From an uncultured Collinsella sp. (GTDB taxonomy: Bacteria > Actinomycetota > Coriobacteriia > Coriobacteriales > Coriobacteriaceae), in assembly GCA_900542125.1 (NCBI GenBank), contig UQMO01000022.1, positions 1 through 37,798 of the forward strand: 37,798 nt of DNA, read 5' to 3'. The notes under the pieces were generated by a model, which was not told the DNA's origin, did no database searches, and was given only the letters and a program-made list of their open reading frames with translations. A program made the translations under genes and the position numbers. Positions 31,605-37,798 of this stretch are shown piece by piece. Positions within the stretch are counted from its first letter, which is position 1; each line of letters opens with the position of its first letter.

Positions 31605-31729
31605 GCGGGGCCGAGGGCTTACCTCTGAAAATATTCCGCAGGGGGCGGCCCGGTTGCACAGCGCGAAGCGCGTGGTGCAACCGGGCCGCATGCCCGAGGA
31701 CATTTTCAGAGGTAAGCCCTCGGCCCCGC
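31605..31729. repeat. 125-bp near-perfect palindrome
   Basis: Outer arms of 28 bp (31605-31632, starting GCGGGGCCGAGGG; 31702-31729) are perfect complements. Inner arms of 14 bp, CGGCCCGGTTGCAC (31646-31659) and GTGCAACCGGGCCG (31675-31688), are also perfect, and the core has GCGC-GAA-GCGC. Only two 13-bp spacers fail to pair. There is no T-run. It lies between two co-directional minus-strand genes and begins 11 bp after the hydrolase stop. Confidence 0.92.
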
Positions 31730-31740
31730 GATGGGACAGA

Positions 31741-33078
31741 TTACCTGTCGACCCTGGCCGACCACTCCCAGCAGCCCACCGGCTCGCCGTCGATGAGTAC
31801 GTTGCCCCCGTCGAAGTCTTGATAACACAGGTCGTTGAATTGGTGGATCCACACGCCGTGGTTGAACGTCTTTTTGGCCGAGCCGTCGGCCTCGCGGTAG
31901 CGCCCGGTCAGGTCCTCGACATGGCTAAAGTAGGTGAGATGCACGTTGGCGCCGGCAGCGCGCAGGCGAGCCGTGAGCGGCAGCACGGTCTCCTGCGGTA
32001 TCACGAGCTCATCGCCCTTGGAGTGCGTAAACCACAGCGGTGTCTTGGCAAGGGCAGCAACGTCCTCGTCCGTGGCGTTGTACCACGGCGCGCAGCAGGG
32101 AAGGCCCGCGGCGAAGAACTCGGGGTAGTCGGCGCACAGGCGCAGCGTCATAAAGCCGCCGTTGGAAAGACCGGCGACCACGATGCGGTCGGTGTCGATG
32201 CGGTCGGCATGCTCGGCGACAAACTCGTCGATGAGCGCCTTAATGACGGGGGAGTAGATGCTCTGGTTGGAGTGGCCGAGCTGCTCAGTGCCGTTGTCCA
32301 TCCAAAACGTGGGCGACTGCGGCACGAGAACCCAGGCAAAGCCGCCAAAGTAGCGTTGGATCTGCGCCTGGCTGATGGCCGTCACGCGGTTGCCGATATA
32401 AGCGCGCGTGGCGCCCTCGCCTTGCGTGGCGCCCTTGCCCTCGCCAGCGCCGTGCAGGTACACCACGAGCGGGGCCTTCTGGGGCACGACTGTCGTTTCG
32501 GGCGCGAAGGGGTTGAAGCAGGCGGAGTCCTCGGCCTTAAAGCTGGGCTCAAAGAAGCCGTACTCGAGCGCGATGCCGTTGACGGCGGTCTTTTGCGTGG
32601 CATTGCTCCAGCCCTTGAGCGCGGGACAGATGTCGCCGCGGCAGGTGTCAAAGACCAGGCCGCAGGTTGGATCGTCACCGTCATTGCCGGGAAGGGCCGC
32701 GAGCTGCGTGATGCGCAGCTGGTCGTCGAGCAAGCGCGAGCCCATCACGCTGCCCTCGATCTTCTTGGTCAGGCGCTGCTCGGCGATCTCGAGCGCCACA
32801 TGGGTGCCAAAGGCGAGCTTGCGTCCGCACTCATCGCACGGATAGGCGGCGAGGACGTCGACATAGCCTACGGAAGGTGCGGCGTGGTCGGCGCCGCGCT
32901 CTTTGCGCATCAGGATCTCGCCCGTGCGTTCATGGCGCTCTACATATATATGGAAGGTGCGCGCATCGATATCGTTGGCGCGAACGGTGCACGGCAGGTC
33001 GAGCACGACTTTGCTGATCCAGGGGCCAAAGTCTCCCAGCGTGGTGACGGTTGCGTAGGTGCACGATTTGAGTTCCAT
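31741..33078 (-). CDS. Alpha/beta-hydrolase esterase/peptidase family protein
   Basis: The 445-residue protein has an N-terminal domain of about 200 residues of unknown type and a C-terminal alpha/beta-hydrolase with oxyanion motif L-H-G-A-G near residue 210 and nucleophile Ser in G-L-S-N-G-G near 305; a D (H-S-K-G-D-E) and a late H (N-H-G-V-W) complete a likely triad. Such proteins are annotated as prolyl-oligopeptidase-like, PHB-depolymerase-like or carbohydrate esterases. No signal peptide is seen. GGAGG precedes the start. It diverges from the second PTS gene across a shared operator-rich region, so deacylation of an imported plant glycoside is a reasonable guess, not more. Confidence 0.7.
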   Translation of the reverse strand: MELKSCTYATVTTLGDFGPWISKVVLDLPCTVRANDIDARTFHIYVERHERTGEILMRKERGADHAAPSVGYVDVLAAYPCDECGRKLAFGTHVALEIAEQRLTKKIEGSVMGSRLLDDQLRITQLAALPGNDGDDPTCGLVFDTCRGDICPALKGWSNATQKTAVNGIALEYGFFEPSFKAEDSACFNPFAPETTVVPQKAPLVVYLHGAGEGKGATQGEGATRAYIGNRVTAISQAQIQRYFGGFAWVLVPQSPTFWMDNGTEQLGHSNQSIYSPVIKALIDEFVAEHADRIDTDRIVVAGLSNGGFMTLRLCADYPEFFAAGLPCCAPWYNATDEDVAALAKTPLWFTHSKGDELVIPQETVLPLTARLRAAGANVHLTYFSHVEDLTGRYREADGSAKKTFNHGVWIHQFNDLCYQDFDGGNVLIDGEPVGCWEWSARVDR

Positions 33079-33128
33079 GAGCTGCCTCCTCTGCGCCGCG
33101 AGTGGTAAACATCAGCGGCAATACAACT

Positions 33129-33464
33129 TAAACATGTTTAGTTTAATGCAGAGCTACAGAACAGGCAGATGAACTCGGTAAACGGTCAAAATGAACACTC
33201 AACAAATTACTAAACATTCGTTTATCACCATTTAGCAGGGCTTTTGTTGATGGGTCAACAAAGAATAGAGGTGTTTACCAAATTAAAAGACCACGTAAAT
33301 AGGCATTTAGCAGCAGAGCGTCAAATAGACAATCCCTTACCGTTCAAGTACGTTCACCCCCGATTTCCTACCGTTCACCGGACTACAGACGGCAAAATTG
33401 CCACAAATTAGACGTTCCGTGTAAACTAAAGCCCGTAAACGTTCAGTAAACACATTGTTTACGA
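33129..33464. promoter_or_regulatory. Divergent operator-rich control region
   Basis: The 490-bp gap between the hydrolase and PTS genes is AT-rich and carries many TAAAC/GTTTA words. The clearest are TAAACATGTTTA (33129-33140, perfect palindrome), TAAAC-ATTC-GTTTA (33211-33224), GTTTAC (33273), GTAAAC (33421), GTAAAC (33435), GTTCAGTAAAC (33441-33451) and GTTTACG (33457). GTTCAGTAAAC is the exact reverse complement of the site at 10105. A -10-like TATAGT (33499-33504) may serve the PTS gene. No gene is visible in the gap. Confidence 0.6.
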
Positions 33465-33568
33465 CAGCGTATCCAAGGGTTCGGTGGCCGTAAGGGGTTA
33501 TAGTCGCCGAGCCAAAGGCGTGCCTACGCCCAAACGAGTAGGCACACGATGATATGGGGAGGGGTCCC

Positions 33569-34996
33569 ATGGCAGTAGATAACAAGCAGATTGCCACCGA
33601 TGTCCTCGAGCTCGTGGGCGGTGCGGAGAATGTTTCCGTCGCCACCAACTGCATGACGCGTCTGCGTCTGACGCTCAAGGACAACAACAAGGCCGACGTG
33701 GAGAAGATCAAGAAGGTCAAGGGTGTTCTGGGTTGCCAGTTCGCCGGCAGCCAGCTCCAGGTCATCATCGGCCAGAACGTGCCCAAGGTGCTCGCCGAGT
33801 TCGTCGCCATGTCCGGCGTCAAGCAGGGTGCCGCGGTCGACGAGAACCTCGATGCTCCCAAGGAGAAGTTCGAGCTCAAGAACCTGCCGAACATCATCCT
33901 CGACTATCTGTCGGGCTCCATGACCCAGCTGATCCCGCTGCTCATGGCCGGCGGTCTGTTCCGCACCATCGCTGCGGTCCTCGGTCCCACCATGCTCGGC
34001 GTTCTCTCTGACACCGATCCGACCTACACGTTCCTCTACACCACCCTGTACGAGGCCACGTTCACCTTTATCCCCATCTACCTGGGCTATGCCGCCGCTA
34101 AGAAGCTCGGCGCCTCCCCGGTTCTGGGCATGCTCCTCGGCGGCGCCTTCATGGCCCCGTCCGTCGTGAGTGTCGCGACCCAGGATGGCGGCGGAATCAT
34201 CTCCGTCTACGGCATTCAGATCGCCGCTGCCAACTATCAGCAGTCCGTCCTGCCGATTATCCTTTCGGTGCCTGTCCTCTACTTCGTCGAGAAGTTCTTT
34301 AAGAAGGTCATGCCCGACGTGCTCTCCACGGTCTTCACGCCGTTCTGCACCATGATCGTTACCATCCCCATCGCCTTCATCGTCCTCGCCCCGCTCGGCA
34401 ACGAGATCGGCAGCCTCATCGCTAACGCCCTCTTCGGTCTCGCTGACATGGGTGGCATCGGTATCCTGCTCGTCATGGCCGTCCTCGGCGCCTTCTGGCA
34501 GCTCTTCGTGGTCTGCGGTATGCACATGCCCGTCATCCTGCTCGCTCAGGTTCAGATCATCGCTGCCGGCTACGATCCCTTCGTCTTCGTTTCCACCAAC
34601 TGCGCTATGGCCGCTGTCTGGGGCTGCGCCTTCGGTGCCTTCCTCAAGATGAAGAACCCCGACGAGAAGGGTCTTGCCCTGGGCTACGTCATCTCCGCCA
34701 TCGCCGGCGGCGTCACCGAGCCCGCACTCTTCGGTATCCTCATGCGCTTCCGTCGCACCATGTTCGGTATGTTCATCGGCGGTGCCATCGGCGCTGTGTT
34801 CTCCGGCCTCATGGGCGTTACCTATTACCTCGCTGGCGGTGCCTCCAACTTCCTGGTCTTCACCAACTACCTGCAGGGTGGCCAGATGAACACCGTCTGG
34901 GCTATCGTCGGTATGGCAATCTCCTTTGTCATCGCCGCTGCCGTCGTCTTCGTCGCCGGCTTCTCCAAGGAGGAGCTCGCCGAGATGGAGGCCTAA
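33569..34996 (+). CDS. PTS glucose-superfamily permease, EIIBC, no EIIA
   Basis: The 475-residue membrane protein has EIIB first, with phosphorylated Cys28 in A-T-N-C-M-T-R-L-R-L, and an EIIC domain with about ten membrane segments (C-G-M-H-M-P-V-I and G-G-V-T-E-P-A-L-F-G motifs). Like the EIIBC at 5672 it has no EIIA. The sugar is unknown; the family imports beta-glucosides, sucrose, trehalose and similar. GGGGAGGGG precedes the ATG at 33569. A terminator follows, but the next gene is an apiosidase-like protein in the same direction, and the promoter shares operator words with the isomerase/transketolase operon. Confidence 0.9.
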   Translation: MAVDNKQIATDVLELVGGAENVSVATNCMTRLRLTLKDNNKADVEKIKKVKGVLGCQFAGSQLQVIIGQNVPKVLAEFVAMSGVKQGAAVDENLDAPKEKFELKNLPNIILDYLSGSMTQLIPLLMAGGLFRTIAAVLGPTMLGVLSDTDPTYTFLYTTLYEATFTFIPIYLGYAAAKKLGASPVLGMLLGGAFMAPSVVSVATQDGGGIISVYGIQIAAANYQQSVLPIILSVPVLYFVEKFFKKVMPDVLSTVFTPFCTMIVTIPIAFIVLAPLGNEIGSLIANALFGLADMGGIGILLVMAVLGAFWQLFVVCGMHMPVILLAQVQIIAAGYDPFVFVSTNCAMAAVWGCAFGAFLKMKNPDEKGLALGYVISAIAGGVTEPALFGILMRFRRTMFGMFIGGAIGAVFSGLMGVTYYLAGGASNFLVFTNYLQGGQMNTVWAIVGMAISFVIAAAVVFVAGFSKEELAEMEA

Positions 34997-35037
34997 GGCC
35001 AAGCCATTCGGTCGCATACGACCTTACCTACACGACA

Positions 35038-35076
35038 GGGCCCCGTCAGGCGCAAGCCCGGCGGGGCCCTTCTTGC
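35038..35076 (+). terminator. Terminator after the second PTS gene
   Basis: GGGCCCCG and CGGGGCCC form the outer stem; GGC-GCAA-GCC extends it; TTCTT follows. Some read-through to the apiosidase-like gene is possible because no separate strong promoter is obvious before 35208. Confidence 0.75.
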
Positions 35077-35207
35077 AAGGTAGACTGGAGTGGGCAAGTG
35101 GTGTCCGCCCGCAGGGGTTTGTTAAACGGCGGGGGCTTTCGCATCAGGGGTTACCGCGAAAGCTTCTGCCGGTTCGCAATTCCTTTATCGAGCGAAAGGA
35201 CATGCAG

Positions 35208-36521
35208 ATGAGTTTGGGAAAACTGACCGTCAACGGTCGTCAGGACGGTTTTTTGTGCGAGGGCAAGCCGTTCTTTTGGTTTGCCGATACGTGCTGGAGT
35301 GCGTTTACCAGCATCCCCGAGGCCGACTGGGACTACTATCTGACCCGCCGCGCCGAGCAGGGCATGAACGTGCTGCAGATTAACACGCTGCCGCAGTGGG
35401 ATCGCTGCTGCCCCGATCTGGGCATTTGGCCCTATGCCAGCGAGGATGGCGTGCGCTTTGATTGGTCTCAACCCAACCAGGCGTATTGGGATCGCGCCGC
35501 CGCCATGTGCCGCGCTGCCGTCGAGCACGGCATTCGTCCGGCGCTCGTGCTCATGTGGTGCAACTACGTGCCCGGTACCTGGGGCGCTAAGATCGCCGAG
35601 CGTTGCGGTGCCGAGGTTATGCCGCGCGAGGAGGTCCGTGCCCACGTTGCCCGCGTCGTCGAGAACCTGGGCGAGTTCGATCCCGTCTATGTGGTGACGG
35701 GCGACACGGACTTTGCCGGTGACGAGGCGATTGCCTATTACGAGGATGCGCTCGACGAGGTTGCGAAGCGCGCGCCCGAGGCCCTGCGTACCATGCACAT
35801 CAATCGCGGTAACCGCACGATTCCCGCGCAGTATTTGGACCGCCTGGACTTCTATATGTTCCAGCCCGGCCACAACTACGAAGGCCAGCCCGAGGCCTGG
35901 CACCTGCCGCAGGACTTTATCGCCAGCTATCCCAAAAAGCCGATGGTCAACTCCGAGCCCTGCTACGAGCAGATGGGTGCGTCGCGCAACGTGTACTGGC
36001 GTTTTACCGCGCAGGACTGTCGCGCGAGCGTGTGGTCTTCGATCCTTGCCGGCGCCAGCGCGGGCGTGACCTACGGCGCCCACGGCGTTTGGAACTGGCA
36101 GACATCGCGCAGCCAGGGTTCGGTGCTGGGCGAGGGCTTTGACATGCCGTTCCGCTGGCAGGAGTGTCTGCAGTTTGCGGGCGTGTGGGATTTTGCCGCC
36201 ATCGAGCACGTGCTTGCCGGCCTGGGTGCCACGGCTAGCGACGACGCTCTCGCCGTTATCCCGGCACAGGAGCTGCTCGATGACGCGCGCGAGTCCATCC
36301 GTGTGGCGCGTATTGGCGAGCGTGTCGTCACCTATCTGCCGCGCACCACGGCACTTACGTTTAAGCTCGATAGTGCGCGCGGCTGGTCGGCGACGGCCCT
36401 CGACATGGAGGCCAAGCGTATCGCCAAGCTGCCCGTTCGCGACAATGGCGACGGCACCGTGCGCGTGGCTCAGCATTCCTTTGAGCACGACGCCCTGGTG
36501 ATCCTGACGCCCGAGCACTAA
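35208..36521 (+). CDS. Apiosidase-like (DUF4038/GH140-like) glycoside hydrolase
   Basis: The 437-residue protein matches the apiosidase-like DUF4038 family, to which the GH140 apiosidase of rhamnogalacturonan II breakdown belongs. It opens with the family start G-K-P-F-F-W-F-A-D-T-C-W (19-30), followed by a TIM-barrel with M-N-V-L-Q-I-N-T, the acidic pair in V-V-T-G-D-T-D-F (Asp166, Asp168) and Glu250 in M-V-N-S-E-P-C-Y-E; one of the Asp residues and Glu250 are the likely catalytic pair. A beta-sandwich domain ends it. No signal peptide: a cytoplasmic enzyme, which fits a substrate brought in by the PTS upstream. GAAAGGA sets the start at 35208 rather than 35202. Confidence 0.8.
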   Translation: MSLGKLTVNGRQDGFLCEGKPFFWFADTCWSAFTSIPEADWDYYLTRRAEQGMNVLQINTLPQWDRCCPDLGIWPYASEDGVRFDWSQPNQAYWDRAAAMCRAAVEHGIRPALVLMWCNYVPGTWGAKIAERCGAEVMPREEVRAHVARVVENLGEFDPVYVVTGDTDFAGDEAIAYYEDALDEVAKRAPEALRTMHINRGNRTIPAQYLDRLDFYMFQPGHNYEGQPEAWHLPQDFIASYPKKPMVNSEPCYEQMGASRNVYWRFTAQDCRASVWSSILAGASAGVTYGAHGVWNWQTSRSQGSVLGEGFDMPFRWQECLQFAGVWDFAAIEHVLAGLGATASDDALAVIPAQELLDDARESIRVARIGERVVTYLPRTTALTFKLDSARGWSATALDMEAKRIAKLPVRDNGDGTVRVAQHSFEHDALVILTPEH

Positions 36522-36608
36522 CGCTCGAGCTTCGATCCCGAGTTGCTCCCTCGGCCCGGGCACCTCCCCCCCCCTTTCCGATATCAACAACCCAGTCCCC
36601 TTTATATG

Positions 36609-36671
36609 TTGCGGTGGAATAGTTCCTAAATGACAGCCCGGGCCGGTCAAACAGGAACTATTTCACCGCAA
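36609..36671. repeat. 63-bp palindromic repeat, copy B
   Basis: Second copy of the unit at 29770-29832, with the left and right arms exchanged (left TTGCGGTGGAATAG, right CTATTTCACCGCAA). Only the centre differs, with a compensating TGAC/GTCA pair. It lies in the gap between the apiosidase-like gene and the membrane protein; the remainder of that 262-bp gap shows no gene. Confidence 0.85.
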
Positions 36672-36783
36672 CTGCTGTTGGGGCATTTGCGCCGGATGCG
36701 TAACAGTTCGGGCATTGCGTGGATACTAAGACCCATTCTCCATTAAAATGGTTTTCCGGACATCTAAGCGGGTGGGGGTTACC

Positions 36784-37798
36784 ATGAGGGACCTGGGAGA
36801 CACAACCGAATATTTGCGCCGGGGCATACGGGAGATTCTGTGCCTGGCGCTTTTCTTTTTCACGTTTTTGGCCGGCGAGTACTTCTTTGACGTACGCGTG
36901 GCCGAGTTTGTGCCAGCGAACGAGGTTGTTATCTACGAGAGCATCGTCGTCGGCGCGAGCGTGATTGGCTATTTTGTGCGTCCTCTCCTGTACTATCGCC
37001 GTCCCCAGGCAATCGATGCAACGAGCGATATGACGGGCGTGCTGCTGGTGTCGGCATTGCTGCTGCTGATTATGGCGGCGCAGTTTCAGGTTGTGATTGC
37101 GGGCGGTCTGGTGGCGTGCTGCGCCTTGGGCTACTGCGGATCGACCGCCCATGCCAATCTGGCGCGGCGTTTTGCGCAGACGCCTTGTCTGGCACGTGCC
37201 GTGGCGGTTTCTTATGCTGCGGGCATTTTGGTACAGGTGCTCAACCATATGGTGATGCCTGCGGGCATTCCTCAACAGTTTGTCCTTATTGCCTGTGCGA
37301 TTGCGCTGGTTGGGCTGCTTCACGGTGCCCGCCGAGCTAAATTACGCGATGAGTCCGCGCCCGAGTTCGAAGCCGAGATTGCCGAGCTATCGGTCGATGC
37401 GTCGGAGCATGGCGCCAAGTGGCGCGATAATCCCGAGGCAAAGGCGGCCTTCCAGGGTGCCGTAGTGCGCTTGACGGTGGCGACCGCCTGCCTCACCGGC
37501 GTATTCGCGGCTCTCAATGCCGGTCTTACGACCTCGCATGCCGCCGGCGCTATCGATCTGGGTGACTGGCCGCGCTTGCTGCTGGTTGTGAGTGCGCTTG
37601 CTGCCGGCGCCCTGTATGACCTGCGCGGACGCTCGTATATGAATATCATCATGACGTGCGCCGCCATGCTGTCCACGCTCTCGTTCTTTGTGCTTATCAC
37701 CGATGGCAACGGCGGCAATGCGCTCGCCGCCACGATTATCTTTGGCTCTGTTAGACCAGGATTGACATGCCGGCCTGCCGGCTATCTCGCCGTCTCCC
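36784..37798 (+). CDS. Multi-pass membrane protein, partial (runs off the window)
   Basis: An open frame of 338 codons starts at ATG 36784 after a G-rich RBS-like GGGTGGGGG and has no stop before the window ends. The sequence (R-D-L-G-D-T-T-E-Y-L-R-R-G-I-R-E-I-L start) has hydrophobic segments spread throughout, about nine so far, separated by a hydrophilic loop at residues about 185-220. In related bacteria many such proteins end in a LuxR-type DNA-binding domain, but that part would lie outside the window, so the class is not assigned. Confidence 0.6.
   Translation, partial: MRDLGDTTEYLRRGIREILCLALFFFTFLAGEYFFDVRVAEFVPANEVVIYESIVVGASVIGYFVRPLLYYRRPQAIDATSDMTGVLLVSALLLLIMAAQFQVVIAGGLVACCALGYCGSTAHANLARRFAQTPCLARAVAVSYAAGILVQVLNHMVMPAGIPQQFVLIACAIALVGLLHGARRAKLRDESAPEFEAEIAELSVDASEHGAKWRDNPEAKAAFQGAVVRLTVATACLTGVFAALNAGLTTSHAAGAIDLGDWPRLLLVVSALAAGALYDLRGRSYMNIIMTCAAMLSTLSFFVLITDGNGGNALAATIIFGSVRPGLTCRPAGYLAVS

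Noticed and set aside
31441..33108. 555-codon plus-strand frame opposite the alpha/beta-hydrolase
   Set aside because: It crosses the 125-bp palindrome and is antisense to a protein with an intact catalytic motif set.
33524..35017. 497-codon minus-strand frame opposite the second PTS gene
   Set aside because: Asp/Glu/His/Gly-rich composition is what the antisense of an EIIC gene gives; no start signals.
37740..37798. Possible frameshift or junction at the end of the last gene
   Set aside because: The final residues look less hydrophobic than expected and GCCGGCCTGCCGGC is a small palindrome, but with only about 50 bases left this cannot be judged.

Overview
The window looks like chromosomal DNA of a high-GC gut actinobacterium of the class Coriobacteriia, most likely Collinsella or a close relative. 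This is inferred from gene content and style: glucose-family PTS permeases with LicT-type antitermination, GH1 6-phospho-beta-glucosidases, luxS, a DUF4867 protein, multi-TM sensor kinases with LuxR-type regulators, and many short intergenic palindromes. I see no rRNA, tRNA, CRISPR array, transposase or phage gene.

Layout. (1) 1-2339: a minus-strand OafA-type membrane acyltransferase whose C-terminal SGNH domain is split by an in-frame TAG. (2) 2527-4501: ribokinase and nucleoside hydrolase, a nucleoside/ribose salvage pair. (3) 4610-8685: a beta-glucoside operon with a RAT/terminator leader, a LicT-type antiterminator, a PTS EIIBC and a 6-phospho-beta-glucosidase. (4) 8868-16391: a LacI-family regulator, then an operon of a FucI/AraI-fold isomerase, split transketolase (two subunits), an FGGY kinase, a membrane-protein remnant and a ROK kinase, closed by a strong terminator. 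(5) 16468-21082: luxS, a DUF4867 protein, a minus-strand AAA ATPase, a 121-bp inverted-repeat element and a second GH1 enzyme. (6) 21149-25253: an overlapping three-gene signalling operon of two membrane sensors and one LuxR-type response regulator. (7) 25340-29637: a minus-strand operon of zinc-ribbon/SPFH proteins and a lipoprotein, resembling the ydjG/ydjI type of envelope-associated cluster. (8) 29964-36521: a DUF1593 protein and an alpha/beta-hydrolase (minus) divergent from a second PTS EIIBC and an apiosidase-like (DUF4038/GH140-like) protein (plus). (9) 36784-end: the start of a multi-pass membrane protein that runs off the window.

How it may work together. The most interesting reading is a two-locus system for a branched pentose such as D-apiose. 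Isomerase + FGGY kinase + two-subunit transketolase is the architecture described for D-apiose catabolism (apiose to apulose, to apulose 4-phosphate, to DHAP plus xylulose 5-phosphate). About 20 kb away lies a cytoplasmic apiosidase-like hydrolase next to a beta-glucoside-type PTS. Both loci, and the LacI gene, have promoter regions loaded with the same GTTTA/TAAAC operator-like words (for example GTTTACTGAAC at 10105 and its reverse complement at 33441), which are conspicuous only there. This suggests one LacI regulon for uptake and use of an apiose-containing glucoside. It is an inference; substrate specificity cannot be read from sequence alone.

The non-coding DNA is also notable: a 125-bp near-perfect palindrome (31605), two copies of a 63-bp palindrome in opposite orientations (29770 and 36609), tandem 57-bp palindromes (17754, 17834), tandem 44-bp repeats (29842), and hairpins inside operons (7149, 13315).
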